Shown here: positions 16,330 to 25,643 of the stretch, one piece after another
Numbering within the stretch: position 1 is the first letter of the stretch
Layout: each line of letters opens with the position of its first letter
NCBI RefSeq assembly: GCF_004345265.1
Contig: NZ_SLUM01000006.1
Span: 87,365-151,364 of the forward strand
Reading direction: 5' to 3'
DNA: 64,000 nt
Source: Allofournierella massiliensis
GTDB lineage: Bacteria; Bacillota; Clostridia; Oscillospirales; Ruminococcaceae
Translations under genes and position numbers: made by a program
The notes under the pieces: generated by a model
Database searches by the model: none
What the model saw: only the letters and a program-made list of their open reading frames with translations
Told to the model about the DNA's origin: nothing

Positions 16330-17871
16330 TTGGACAATCCACATCTGGACCTGAACACTGTCGTGGTGGACATGCGGAACATCACCAAAAAATTCGGTGA
16401 CTTTACCGCCAACGACGGCATCCAACTCACCGTACACAAGGGTGAGATCCACGCCATTCTGGGCGAGAACGGCGCCGGCAAAAGCACGCTGATGAATCAG
16501 CTGTACGGCATGTATCCGCCCACCTCGGGTGAAATTTATATCAAGGGGCAGAAGATCCACATGGACAGCCCCAAAAAGGCGATCAGCGCCGGCATCGGCA
16601 TGGTTCACCAGCACTTCATGCTGGTGCAGCCTTTCACCGTTACACAGAACATCGTATTGGGCATGGAGCCTCAGAAGGGCATTATGCTGGACATGGCCAC
16701 TGCGCGCAAAAACGTGGAAGCCATCTCCAAGAAATACGGCCTGGCGGTGGACCCCGACGCGAAGATCGAGGATATTTCCGTGGGTATGCAGCAGCGCGTG
16801 GAAATTCTGAAAGCGCTGTACCGCGGCGCGGAGATCCTGATTCTGGACGAGCCCACTGCTTCGCTGACCCCCCAGGAGATCAGCGAGCTGATCGACATTA
16901 TGCACAGCCTCACGGCGGACGGCAAGAGCATCATTCTCATCACCCACAAGCTGAAGGAAATCAAGGCTTCGGCGGATTACTGCACCATCATTCGTATGGG
17001 TAAGTACATCGACACCGTGGATGTGAGCAAGGTGAGCGAGGATGATCTGGCCAGCATGATGGTGGGCCGCAACGTGAACTTCAAGGTGGACAAGCAGGAG
17101 CAGGAGCCCGGCGACGTGGTTCTGGACGTGAAGGATCTGCATGCAGTGGACTACCGCGGTGTGGAGATTTTGCGTGGTCTGAACCTGCAGGTGCGCAAGG
17201 GCCAGATTCTGGGCCTTGCCGGCATCGACGGCAACGGCCAGACCGAACTGGTGGAGTGCATCACCGGTCTGCGCAAGGCCACCAAGGGCGCCATCACCGT
17301 GAATGGTACCGACGTATTCAACAAACCGCCCCGTTACGGTTTTGAGCACGGGGTGTCCAGCATTCCGGCGGACCGTCAGAAGCACGGTCTGGTGCTGGAG
17401 TTCAGCGTGGCCGACAACATGGTCCTGCAGAACTTTGCCGAGGACAAATATTCCAGCCACGGCATCCGCAATATGGACGCCGTGAACAGCTTCACCCAGG
17501 AAGCCATTGAAAAGTTCGACATTCGCCCCCGCGACTGTCTGAATAAGCCCGCGGGCACTCTGTCCGGCGGCAACCAGCAGAAGGTTATTATCGCCCGCGA
17601 GGTCACCAACAACAAGGACCTGCTGATCGCGGTGAACCCCACCCGCGGTCTGGACGTGGGCGCCATCGAGTATGTGCACAAATATATCGTGGAGCAGCGT
17701 AACAAGGGAAAGGCCGTGCTGCTGGTGTCCTTTGAGCTGGACGAGATCATCAGCCTTTCAGACGAGATCGACGTGATCTTTGACGGGCGGATCAACGGCA
17801 GTCTGCCCGGAAAAGATGCGGACGAAAATACCCTTGGCCTGTGGATGGCGGGAGGTAAGGCGGATGAATAA
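16330..17871 (+). CDS. Nucleoside ABC transporter ATP-binding protein (two ABC domains)
   Basis: Energises the BMP-type nucleoside importer on the cytoplasmic side. It has tandem ABC domains as in RbsA/NupO. Domain 1 has Walker A GENGAGKST near residue 45, a divergent signature (SVGMQQRVE) and Walker B ILILDEPT. Domain 2 has a degenerate Walker A (GIDGNGQTE) but an intact LSGGNQQK signature, as is usual in this family. Length 513 aa is standard. TTG start at 16330 with AAGGAGG seven bases upstream. It overlaps the first permease by eight bases. Confidence 0.93.
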   Translation: MDNPHLDLNTVVVDMRNITKKFGDFTANDGIQLTVHKGEIHAILGENGAGKSTLMNQLYGMYPPTSGEIYIKGQKIHMDSPKKAISAGIGMVHQHFMLVQPFTVTQNIVLGMEPQKGIMLDMATARKNVEAISKKYGLAVDPDAKIEDISVGMQQRVEILKALYRGAEILILDEPTASLTPQEISELIDIMHSLTADGKSIILITHKLKEIKASADYCTIIRMGKYIDTVDVSKVSEDDLASMMVGRNVNFKVDKQEQEPGDVVLDVKDLHAVDYRGVEILRGLNLQVRKGQILGLAGIDGNGQTELVECITGLRKATKGAITVNGTDVFNKPPRYGFEHGVSSIPADRQKHGLVLEFSVADNMVLQNFAEDKYSSHGIRNMDAVNSFTQEAIEKFDIRPRDCLNKPAGTLSGGNQQKVIIAREVTNNKDLLIAVNPTRGLDVGAIEYVHKYIVEQRNKGKAVLLVSFELDEIISLSDEIDVIFDGRINGSLPGKDADENTLGLWMAGGKADE

Positions 17872-18928
17872 ACTGGAAAAATTCCTGAACAGCAAGTTTC
17901 TGGTAACTCTGTTCTCGATCTTGCTGGGCTTTGTAGTGGGTGCGCTGTTCCTGCTGCCCATGGGCATCAGCCCCATTGAGGCCTATGCCAAGCTGTTCGA
18001 TGGTGTGTTCGGCAGCGTGCGCAACATGGCATACAGTGTGGTGTATGCAACTCCGCTGATCTTTACCGGTCTGGCGGTGGCGTTCTCGTTCCGTACCGGC
18101 GTGTTCAACATCGGTGCTGAGGGTCAGTTCGTCATGGGCTCCATGGCTGCCTGCGTGGTGGGTATCCTGGTGCCGGCACCTTCCATCATTCTGGTTCCGC
18201 TGTGCTTCCTGGCTGCTTTGGCCGTGGGCGCACTGTGGGGTCTGATTGTGGCGTTCCTGAAGGTTAAGTGGGGCATCAACGAGGTGCTCAGCATGATCAT
18301 GTTCAACTGGATTGCCTTCTACCTGTCCAACTATATTGCGGATCTGCCCATGATCCACAATGAGGGCAATGCGGAGGCCACCAAGAACGTACAGGACGCT
18401 GCCCGCATCCTGTTCCCCCAGGCCTGGCTGGACGCTCTGTGCCCCGCTTCCAACTGGGGCATTCTGCTGGCTGTGCTGGCTGTGATTCTGATTTATGTGC
18501 TCATTGAAAAGACCACCCTGGGCTACCAGCTCAAGGCAGTGGGCTTTAACCGTTCGGCTGCGGAATACGGCGGCATCAGCGTGAACAAGTCCATCTACAT
18601 TGCCATGGCAATCTCCGGTGCGCTGGCCGGCATGGGCGGCGCCATCCAGCTGCTGGGTATGGGTAGCCGTATCAGCATCTTTACTGCACAGGAGAGCTTC
18701 GGCTTCCAGGGCATCAGTGTTGCGCTGATCGGTGCTTCCAACCCCATCGGCGTATTCTTCGCCGGTCTGTTCTACGGTGCACTGAAGTATGGCGGCTCCA
18801 AGCTGAACCTGATCGGTGCTCCGTCCGAAGTGATCAACATCATCATGGGTACGGTTGTATTCTTCATCGCCATCTCCCATGTGTTCCGCTTTGTGAAAAA
18901 ACGCAAGAGCAAGAAGGGGGAGGCATAA
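17864..18928 (+). CDS. Nucleoside ABC transporter permease 1
   Basis: Membrane subunit of the BMP-type importer (NupP-like, BPD_transp_2 family), 354 residues with 8-10 hydrophobic segments. The conserved cytoplasmic region ALIGASNPIGVFFAGLFYGAL is present near residue 285. The ATG at 17864 lies inside the ATPase stop region with GGGAGG upstream. The longer upstream extension is only the ATPase read in another frame. Confidence 0.9.
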   Translation: MNKLEKFLNSKFLVTLFSILLGFVVGALFLLPMGISPIEAYAKLFDGVFGSVRNMAYSVVYATPLIFTGLAVAFSFRTGVFNIGAEGQFVMGSMAACVVGILVPAPSIILVPLCFLAALAVGALWGLIVAFLKVKWGINEVLSMIMFNWIAFYLSNYIADLPMIHNEGNAEATKNVQDAARILFPQAWLDALCPASNWGILLAVLAVILIYVLIEKTTLGYQLKAVGFNRSAAEYGGISVNKSIYIAMAISGALAGMGGAIQLLGMGSRISIFTAQESFGFQGISVALIGASNPIGVFFAGLFYGALKYGGSKLNLIGAPSEVINIIMGTVVFFIAISHVFRFVKKRKSKKGEA

Positions 18929-18931
18929 GCA

Positions 18932-19876
18932 ATGGATCTGATCATCAACAACCTTGGCATCATTATTTACGCCACCCTGCTGTTCACCCCTCCGCTGCTG
19001 TTCGCGGCCATGGGTTCCTGCTTCTCTGAGCTGAGCGGCGTGGTGAACATCGGCATTGAGGGTATGATGACCATCGGCGCCTTTGTGGGCGCTGCTGCCG
19101 GCCATTATACCGGCAATCCCTGGCTGTCCTTTATCTGCGGCGGTCTGGCCGGTATGCTGTTTGGTGCGCTGCATGCACTGGCTACCGTAAAGCTGAACGC
19201 AGACCAGACCATTTCCGGTACTGCCATCAACTTCCTGGCACCCGGCGTTGCTGTGCTGATGGCCAAGGCGCTGTTCAACTCTTCCGATACGGCGCCTCTG
19301 GATTCCACCAGCAAGATTCCCACCCTGTTTGCCGATACCTTTACCGGCGGCGGCGTGTGGAACAACTTCCTGAAGAACGTATTCTCCACCTATGCCACCA
19401 CCTATCTGGTATTCATTGTGCTGATCATCGTATGGTTTGTGTTCTACAAGACCCGTTACGGTCTGCGTCTGCGTGCCTGTGGTGAGCATCCCGAGACCTG
19501 CGATACCCTGGGTATCAATGTAATCCGCATGCGGTTTTCCGCTGTGTGCATTTCCGGTTTCCTGGCTGGTCTGGGCGGCGCCTGCGTGACCATGGCCACC
19601 ATGAACCAGTTCCGCCCCACCTCCATCGTGGGTCAGGGCTTCATTGCCATCGCGGCCGTTATCTTCGGTAAGTTCCGTCCGCAGGGTGCCATGATCGGCT
19701 GCCTGCTGTTCGGCATGTGCTCCGGTATCCGCGTGGTTGTGGGCAGCAATGCGATGGTTTCCGCGCAGCTGATCTCCATGATCCCCTATGTGGTCACTGT
19801 GATCGTGCTGATCCTGTTCGTTGGTAAGGCTCATGTGCCTTCCGCCAACGGCAAGCCCTATGTGAAAGCAAAATAA
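18932..19876 (+). CDS. Nucleoside ABC transporter permease 2
   Basis: Second membrane subunit (NupQ-like), 314 residues and strongly hydrophobic. It has the family features ELSGVVNIGIEGMM near residue 32, GLRLRACGEHPETCDTLGI near 177 and FIAIAAVIFGKFRPQGA near 232. It begins three bases after permease 1 and is followed 18 bases later by the pyrimidine nucleoside phosphorylase gene, which ties uptake to phosphorolysis. Confidence 0.9.
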   Translation: MDLIINNLGIIIYATLLFTPPLLFAAMGSCFSELSGVVNIGIEGMMTIGAFVGAAAGHYTGNPWLSFICGGLAGMLFGALHALATVKLNADQTISGTAINFLAPGVAVLMAKALFNSSDTAPLDSTSKIPTLFADTFTGGGVWNNFLKNVFSTYATTYLVFIVLIIVWFVFYKTRYGLRLRACGEHPETCDTLGINVIRMRFSAVCISGFLAGLGGACVTMATMNQFRPTSIVGQGFIAIAAVIFGKFRPQGAMIGCLLFGMCSGIRVVVGSNAMVSAQLISMIPYVVTVIVLILFVGKAHVPSANGKPYVKAK

Positions 19877-19894
19877 CAAGGAGGCTGCGGCCCT

Positions 19895-21217
19895 ATGCGT
19901 ATGTTTGATATTATCGCGAAAAAGCGCGATGGCGGCGTGTTGAGCCGCGAAGAGCTGGAATTTGCGGTGATGGGCTTTGTGAACGGTCAGGTACCGGATT
20001 ACCAGATGAGCGCCCTGCTTATGGCAATCTACCTGAAGGGTATGACCGAGAAGGAGACTGCCCAGCTCACCGACGTGATGGCCCATTCCGGCGATATGGT
20101 GGATCTTTCCTCCATTTCCGGCATCAAGGCCGACAAGCATTCCACCGGCGGCGTGGGCGACAAGACTACTCTGGTCATTGCGCCCATCGTGGCTGCCTGT
20201 GGCGTGAAGATTGCCAAGATGAGCGGCCGAGGTCTGGGCCACACCGGCGGTACGGTGGATAAGATGGAGGCCGTGCCCGGCACCCAGACCGCCGTGGATC
20301 GGGAGCGTTTCTTTGCGCAGGTGAACGAGATCGGCATCAGTGTGATCGGGCAGAGCGGCAATCTGGCCCCGGCGGACAAGAAAATGTACGCCCTGCGGGA
20401 TGTGACTGCCACCATCGGCTGCGTTCCTCTGATTGCTTCCTCCATCATGAGCAAGAAGCTGGCCGCCGGGTCTGACTGTATCCTGCTGGATGTGAAAACC
20501 GGCAACGGTGCTTTCATGAAAACGCTGGACGATTCCATCGAGCTGGCCAAGGCCATGGTGAGCATCGGTCAGCACAACGGCCGCAAGGTGGCTGCCCTCA
20601 TTACCGATATGGACACTCCGCTGGGCCATAACATCGGCAACAGTCTGGAGGTCATCGAGTCGGTGGAGGTTCTCAAGGGCCACGGCCCGGCAGATCTGAC
20701 CGAGGTGTGCTATCAGCTGGCTGCCAATATGCTGTATCTGGCGGGCAAGGGCACGCTGGAAGGGTGCCGCCGTATGGCGGAGGAAGCTGTTGCCAGCGGT
20801 GCGGCTTACGAAAAGCTCAAGCAGATGTTTGCTGCACAGGGCGGCGATGTGTCTGTGCTGGACGATCCGGACAAGTTCCAGAAGGCGAAGTTCAGCCGTC
20901 CTCTGCTGGCCGGTGAAAGCGGTTATCTGGTGCGCATGAACACCGAGATGGTGGGCAACGCCAGCGTTGGTCTGGGTGCGGGGCGTATTACCAAGGAAGA
21001 TGTAATCGACTTCGCGGCAGGCATTGTGCTGCACAAAAAGACCGGAGACAAGGTGGAAAAGGGCGAATGCCTGGCCACCCTGTATGCGGATCATGAGGAG
21101 AAGTTCGACGCAGCGGAAGAAATGTTCCGTGCGGCGCTCACCTTCGGCCCGGCTCCGGAGCCGGTTCCCGCGCTGGTCATGGCTCGTGTAACTGAGGAAG
21201 GCGTGGAGCGGTTCTGA
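19895..21217 (+). CDS. pdp: Pyrimidine-nucleoside phosphorylase
   Basis: Phosphorolysis of uridine, deoxyuridine and thymidine to base and (deoxy)ribose 1-phosphate. Homologue of Bacillus Pdp and E. coli DeoA. Diagnostic motifs are KHSTGGVGDKTTL near residue 84, SGRGLGHTGGT near 111 and the C-terminal glycine-rich domain (KTGDKVEKGE). Length 440 aa is standard. AAGGAGG precedes the ATG. It is the last gene of the transporter operon, closed by a strong terminator. Confidence 0.94.
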   Translation: MRMFDIIAKKRDGGVLSREELEFAVMGFVNGQVPDYQMSALLMAIYLKGMTEKETAQLTDVMAHSGDMVDLSSISGIKADKHSTGGVGDKTTLVIAPIVAACGVKIAKMSGRGLGHTGGTVDKMEAVPGTQTAVDRERFFAQVNEIGISVIGQSGNLAPADKKMYALRDVTATIGCVPLIASSIMSKKLAAGSDCILLDVKTGNGAFMKTLDDSIELAKAMVSIGQHNGRKVAALITDMDTPLGHNIGNSLEVIESVEVLKGHGPADLTEVCYQLAANMLYLAGKGTLEGCRRMAEEAVASGAAYEKLKQMFAAQGGDVSVLDDPDKFQKAKFSRPLLAGESGYLVRMNTEMVGNASVGLGAGRITKEDVIDFAAGIVLHKKTGDKVEKGECLATLYADHEEKFDAAEEMFRAALTFGPAPEPVPALVMARVTEEGVERF

Positions 21218-21250
21218 CGTTTCTGCGCGTTCGGAGCAAGAGCAACAAAC

Positions 21251-21286
21251 AAGGCCCGGCGGATTTTCCGCCGGGCCTTGTCTTTT
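21251..21286 (+). terminator. Intrinsic terminator after pdp
   Basis: AAGGCCCGGCGG pairs with CCGCCGGGCCTT around ATTTT, followed by GTCTTTT. Confidence 0.9.
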
Positions 21287-21380
21287 GGAATTGCAGTTCT
21301 TGCTATGTTGCAAAGCCATACACAGGAACCCGATGCCGTGAAAAACAGCAGGAGGTGCCCACCGTATGGGGGCCCATAAA

Positions 21381-21436
21381 ATAAAAACAAGAGCCGCCCG
21401 GCCTTAGCCAGCAAACGCTGGCGGGCCGGACGGCTT
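21381..21436 (-). terminator. Terminator for htpG
   Basis: An imperfect GC-rich hairpin (AGCCGCCCGGCC...GGGCCGGACGGCT with inner CCAGC/GCTGG). On the minus strand it is followed by TTGTTTTTATTTT. Confidence 0.75.
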
Positions 21437-21478
21437 TTGTGGTTCTTGCTCATTTTTGGGGGATAGGGCAGAGAGCGC

Positions 21479-23401
21479 TTATTTCAGCAGCTCGCACACT
21501 GCCTGTGCGTAAGCTACGGGGTCCTCGATGGGCATGCCCTCAATGAGCAGCGCCTGATTGTACAGGATGTTCGCATACTTGCCCAGCTTTTCGGTCTCGC
21601 CGTCTGCCTGAAGCTTCTTCAGAGTCTCAAATACCGGGTGAGAAGCATTCAGCTCCAGAACCTTTTCGCTCTTGGGGGCGGGCATGTCGCCGCTGTTGGG
21701 CATGGAATTCAAAACTTTTTCCATCTCCAGGCTCAGGGGGCCTTCACTGGCGATGCAAACGGGATGGCTCTTCAAACGGGTGGACAGGCGCACAGCAGTC
21801 ACCTTGCCGTCCAGAGCGGTTTTCATGGCCTCGAACAGGTCCTTGTTTGCCTCGCTGGCTTCTTCGGCGGCCTTCTTTTCCTCTTCGGATTCCAGACCCA
21901 GATCGCCGCTGGAAATGTTCTTGAATTCCTTCTCCTTGTCCTTCTCGCCGTAGTGGCGCAGCACCTGCAGGCAGAATTCATCCACATCCTCGGTGAGCAG
22001 CAGCAGGTCGTAGCCCTTGTCCAGCACCAGCTCGGCGGCGGGCAGTTTGGCCAGGCGCTCGGTGGAATCACCGGCAGCGTAGTAGATGTACTTCTGATCC
22101 TCGGGCATCTTATCCACGTATTCCTGCAGGCTGATCAGCTTGTTTTCCTTGGCGCTGTGGAACAGCAGCAGATCCTTCAGCAGGTCGCTGTTGGCACCGT
22201 AACTCTCGTAGCAGCCGAATTTCAGCTGGCGGCCGAAGCTCTTGAAGAACTCGTCGTATTTCTCACGGTCGTTGTTCTTCATGGCGTTCAGTTCGTTCTT
22301 GATCTTCTTTTCCAGGCTGTTGCGGATCAGCTTGAGCTGGCCGTCCTTCTGCAGCATCTCACGGCTGATGTTCAGGCTCAGGTCCTGGCTGTCCACAATG
22401 CCCTTCACGAAGCTGAAATGATCGGGCAGAAGGTCGGCGCACTTGTCCATGATCAGCACGCCGGAAGCATACAGCTGCAGGCCCTTTTCGTAGTCGCGGC
22501 TGTAATAGTTGAAGGGGGCATGGCCGGGGATGAAGAGCAGAGCATTGTAGGTGGCGGTGCCCTCGGTGCGGCTCACAATTACCCGGGCAGGATCGGTGAA
22601 GTCGTAGAACTTATCCTTGTAGAACTGATTATATTCCTCGTCGGTTACGTCACTCTTGCTGCGCTTCCACAGGGGAACCATGCTGTTCAGGGTCTCCAGC
22701 TCAGTGTAGGTCTCGTACTCGGTCTTGTAATCCTCACCGGCGTCGGCGGGGCGCTCCTTAGCACGGGTCTTTTCACGCTCCATGCGGATGGGGTAGCGCA
22801 CATAGTCGCTGTACTTCTTCACGATGTGCACCAGATTGTACTCGTCCAGGAACTCATCGTAGTTCTCGTTCTCGGCGTTTTCCTTGATCACCATGATGAT
22901 CTTGGTGCCCACGTCCTCTTTGTCAGCCTCGGTGATGGTGTAACCCTCAGCACCGGTGCTCTCCCACTGCCAGGCAGTGTCGCTGCCGAAGGCGCGGCTG
23001 ATCACGGTGACGCGGCTGGCAACCATGAAGGCGGAGTAGAAGCCCACGCCGAACTGACCGATGATGTCGATGTCCTCGGCTTTGTTGTCCTTCTTGAAGT
23101 CCAAGCTGCCGCTGCGGGCGATGGTGCCCAGGTTCTCTTCCAGCTCTTCCCTGGTCATGCCGATGCCGTTATCGGTCAGAGTCAGGGTGCGGTTTTCCTT
23201 GTCCAGCTCCAGCAGGATCTGATAATCCTCCTTTTTGGTGGTGACGCTGTGGTCGGTCAGGCTCTTGAAATAGAGCTTGTCGATGGCGTCACTGGCGTTG
23301 GAGATCAGCTCACGCAGGAAAATCTCCTTGTTGGAATAGATGGAATGGATCATCATGTCCAGCAGCTTTTTGCTTTCGGCCTTAAATTCTTTTACAGCCA
23401 T
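21479..23401 (-). CDS. htpG: HSP90 chaperone HtpG
   Basis: ATP-dependent cytosolic chaperone. The N-terminal GHKL ATPase domain shows FLRELISNASDAIDKL near residue 28, DNGIGMT near 80 and GQFGVGFYSAFM near 115. Middle and C-terminal dimerisation domains follow. Length 640 aa is close to other bacterial HtpG proteins. A sigma-A promoter and a perfect CIRCE operator lie directly upstream, so it is probably repressed by HrcA and heat-inducible. It is monocistronic. Confidence 0.97.
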   Translation of the reverse strand: MAVKEFKAESKKLLDMMIHSIYSNKEIFLRELISNASDAIDKLYFKSLTDHSVTTKKEDYQILLELDKENRTLTLTDNGIGMTREELEENLGTIARSGSLDFKKDNKAEDIDIIGQFGVGFYSAFMVASRVTVISRAFGSDTAWQWESTGAEGYTITEADKEDVGTKIIMVIKENAENENYDEFLDEYNLVHIVKKYSDYVRYPIRMEREKTRAKERPADAGEDYKTEYETYTELETLNSMVPLWKRSKSDVTDEEYNQFYKDKFYDFTDPARVIVSRTEGTATYNALLFIPGHAPFNYYSRDYEKGLQLYASGVLIMDKCADLLPDHFSFVKGIVDSQDLSLNISREMLQKDGQLKLIRNSLEKKIKNELNAMKNNDREKYDEFFKSFGRQLKFGCYESYGANSDLLKDLLLFHSAKENKLISLQEYVDKMPEDQKYIYYAAGDSTERLAKLPAAELVLDKGYDLLLLTEDVDEFCLQVLRHYGEKDKEKEFKNISSGDLGLESEEEKKAAEEASEANKDLFEAMKTALDGKVTAVRLSTRLKSHPVCIASEGPLSLEMEKVLNSMPNSGDMPAPKSEKVLELNASHPVFETLKKLQADGETEKLGKYANILYNQALLIEGMPIEDPVAYAQAVCELLK

Positions 23402-23444
23402 GATTGAACGCTCCCTTTTATGAAAAAGTATTGTAAAACAAAAA

Positions 23445-23477
23445 AGATTAGCACTCGTTATGTTTGAGTGCTAATCT
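23445..23477. promoter_or_regulatory. CIRCE operator (HrcA binding site)
   Basis: The exact core TTAGCACTC (23448-23456), a nine-base spacer and GAGTGCTAA (23466-23474). Symmetry extends to 12-base arms (AGA...TCT). It begins one base after the htpG -10 hexamer on the minus strand, as expected for an HrcA-repressed start region. Confidence 0.95.
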
Positions 23478-23506
23478 AATATACACCTTTTTGAAGAAAA
23501 CTGCAA
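23478..23506 (-). promoter_or_regulatory. Sigma-A promoter of htpG
   Basis: On the minus strand TTGCAG (complement of 23501-23506), 17-base spacer, TATATT (complement of 23478-23483), directly adjoining CIRCE. Confidence 0.8.
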
Positions 23507-23523
23507 GAGGGTTCACAAAAAGT

Positions 23524-24180
23524 TTAAAACTCCTTGCGGCTGTAAATGCGGGTGGCGATGGCCCAGCAGAGCAGATACACCAGAATGCAGCACACCGGCA
23601 TCACCACAGCCCAGCCCCAAATGGCCAGATCCCCCAGAAACAGCGTTTGCAGCAGACCGGGCAGGGCAAAGCTTTGCAAAAGATCCAGCTTGCCCAGCGC
23701 GAACAGACAGCCGAACACCGCCGCAGCGGCCAGCAGCACCGCAGTGCGGGCTTTCTCCACGCCATACTTATAGGAAAGCACCAGAGAAACGCCGAAGTAG
23801 GCAAGGCAGACAAAGGATACCGCAAACAGGCTCAGCAGGTTTTCCAGAAAAGGAGTGCCCTTCAGCAGGGTCAGCAGACCGCACAGCAGGGTTCCGATTA
23901 CAAAGCTGATGAGCAGCGCCAGGGTGATGAGGATAAACTTTGCGCCTACGATCTGCCGCTTGCTCACCGGCAGGCTGGCAGCGTACAGATCCCATTTGGA
24001 ATAATTGTCAATGGTCAGCCCGCTCAGAATGTAGAAGCCGGAGATCCAGGCAAAGAAGAACACCATAAAGGTGAGATCCATCGCCAGAGCCATGACGCTG
24101 TAAAGCACCAGAACAAGGGCCAGATTTTTATGGTAAGCGTGCCAGAGAATGAAGAAGTCCTTTTTCAGCAGGCCGATCAT
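23524..24180 (-). CDS. ABC-2 family exporter permease
   Basis: Membrane subunit of an ABC exporter: 218 residues, about six hydrophobic helices, with the cytoplasmic KRQIVGAKFI stretch after helix 2 typical of ABC2_membrane_5 proteins. It overlaps the end of the ATPase gene by four bases (ATGA type), so the two are translationally coupled. The exported substrate is unknown; related GntR-linked systems respond to cell-envelope antibiotics. Confidence 0.8.
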   Translation of the reverse strand: MIGLLKKDFFILWHAYHKNLALVLVLYSVMALAMDLTFMVFFFAWISGFYILSGLTIDNYSKWDLYAASLPVSKRQIVGAKFILITLALLISFVIGTLLCGLLTLLKGTPFLENLLSLFAVSFVCLAYFGVSLVLSYKYGVEKARTAVLLAAAAVFGCLFALGKLDLLQSFALPGLLQTLFLGDLAIWGWAVVMPVCCILVYLLCWAIATRIYSRKEF

Positions 24181-25031
24181 TGTGCATCCCTCCCGGTATA
24201 AAACTGCATGATGTCCTCGATGCTGGCCCGGTCAATTACCGCGTCCGGCAGCGCCCGGCGGGCGGCCGCTGCATCGCTGACCAGCGTTTCGCAGGTAAAG
24301 CCGGTTTTGCGTGTGGCGACTTTAAGCCGATTGTCCAGTACTTCCAGCTGTTCCGGGCTGCACCGCAGAACGCCGTACTTTTCCAGCAGCTCGTCCCGAT
24401 CCATCTGGAACAGCAGTCGCCCCTTGCGCAGGTAGGCGATGGAATCCGCCACCTTTTCCAGATCGCTGGTGATGTGGCTGCTCATCAGAACGCTGTGGCT
24501 TTCGTCCTGAATGTAGTCCCGCAGGTAGTCCAGCACCTCGCCGCGCACCACCGGATCCAGGCCGCTGGTGGCTTCGTCCAGAATCAGCAGCTTGGGTTTA
24601 TGCGCCAGAGCGGTGGCCAGCCGGAACTTCATCCGCATGCCCTTGCTCATATCCTTGATAAGCTTTTTCTCGGGCAGCTGGTAGTCGTTCAGCAGACGGG
24701 CGAATTCGGCGCTGTCCCAGCCGGGCTGCAAACTCTTCATAATGCTGTTTACCTGCCGTGGGGTGAGGGTCTCGTAAAAGAAGGAATCCTCCATCACCAC
24801 GCCGATCTGGGATTTGTCCAGTCGGTCGGGGTCGGTGCAGCCCAGCACCTCAATGCTGCCCCCGTCGGTGCGGATGGCTCCGAAAATGGCCTTCAGCGTG
24901 GTGGTTTTACCTGCGCCGTTTTCGCCCACAAAGCCCACGATGGTGCCGGTGGGCACGGTCAGGTCCAGATTTTCCAGCGAAAAATCCTCGTAATGCTTGC
25001 ACAAGCCGCGGATGCAGATCGCGTTTTCCAT
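24177..25031 (-). CDS. ABC exporter ATP-binding protein
   Basis: ATPase partner of the ABC-2 permease, 284 residues. Walker A GENGAGKTTT near residue 36, a signature region with SKGM (instead of LSGG) near 128, Walker B LLILDEATSGLDP near 148. This pattern matches YtrB/BcrA-like exporters. It lies between the GntR regulator (four bases upstream) and the permease in one three-gene operon. Confidence 0.88.
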   Translation of the reverse strand: MENAICIRGLCKHYEDFSLENLDLTVPTGTIVGFVGENGAGKTTTLKAIFGAIRTDGGSIEVLGCTDPDRLDKSQIGVVMEDSFFYETLTPRQVNSIMKSLQPGWDSAEFARLLNDYQLPEKKLIKDMSKGMRMKFRLATALAHKPKLLILDEATSGLDPVVRGEVLDYLRDYIQDESHSVLMSSHITSDLEKVADSIAYLRKGRLLFQMDRDELLEKYGVLRCSPEQLEVLDNRLKVATRKTGFTCETLVSDAAAARRALPDAVIDRASIEDIMQFYTGRDAQ

Positions 25032-25035
25032 AGTA

Positions 25036-25410
25036 TCAGTCTCCTTCCAACAACAAATTCAATGTTGCCAGCACCTCCGCCTTGCTGATGCCCCCGGCCA
25101 GCGCGGTGTCCACCGCCTGCTGCAGGTATCCTTCCATCTTTTTCAGGGTCTCCTCCCGGTGCAGCTCCATATTCTGGGGTGCAACGAAGCAGCCCTTGCC
25201 GGGCACCGTGTTGATGAACCCGGCCTTTTCCAGATCTTCATAGGCTCGTTTGGTGGTAATCACGCTGATGCGCAGCTCCTTGGCCAGCAGCCGGATGCTG
25301 GGCAGCGCCTCGCCTTCCTTGAGCCGGCCGTCGAAGATGGCGGCGCGGATCTGGTCGGTGATCTGGGCATAGATCGGCTTTGGGCTGGAATTGCTGATGT
25401 AGATCTCCAT
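25036..25410 (-). CDS. GntR-family regulator, YtrA subfamily
   Basis: Short (124 aa) winged-helix repressor: an N-terminal GntR DNA-binding domain (PKPIYAQITDQIRAAIFDGR, then LPSIRLLAKELRISVITTKRAY) and a short C-terminal dimerisation tail instead of a ligand domain. This is the YtrA layout. The ATG at 25410 is chosen from alignment to the family start and AGGA upstream. As first gene of the operon, directly downstream of a promoter with tandem palindromic repeats, it probably represses itself and the exporter. Confidence 0.88.
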   Translation of the reverse strand: MEIYISNSSPKPIYAQITDQIRAAIFDGRLKEGEALPSIRLLAKELRISVITTKRAYEDLEKAGFINTVPGKGCFVAPQNMELHREETLKKMEGYLQQAVDTALAGGISKAEVLATLNLLLEGD

Positions 25411-25643
25411 CAGTATTCCTCGCTTTCCCTTTGGGCAACACCGTACCATTCACGCCTGGCGGCTCAGGCGGCGTATCACGCCAAAATTTTCCGTGATATT
25501 TTCCAAAAATGCTCGCCAATCCAGCCAAGGATTGCCTGCGCTTTTTGGTTCATCTCACGAAAAATTTTCCGGTGCGCTCCACCACCTGGAATGATGCGGT
25601 GCTGCCCTTTGATTTTGCCAGACTGTACATATCTGACATATAC

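Noticed and set aside
17792..21319. Minus-strand open frame of 1175 codons
   Set aside because: It is the antisense of the ABC ATPase end, two permeases and pdp. Its His/Gln/Gly-rich composition is typical of reverse-frame reading of GC-rich genes, and it has no ribosome binding site.
21638..23407. Plus-strand open frame of 589 codons
   Set aside because: Antisense of htpG, whose motifs and CIRCE/promoter arrangement are unambiguous.
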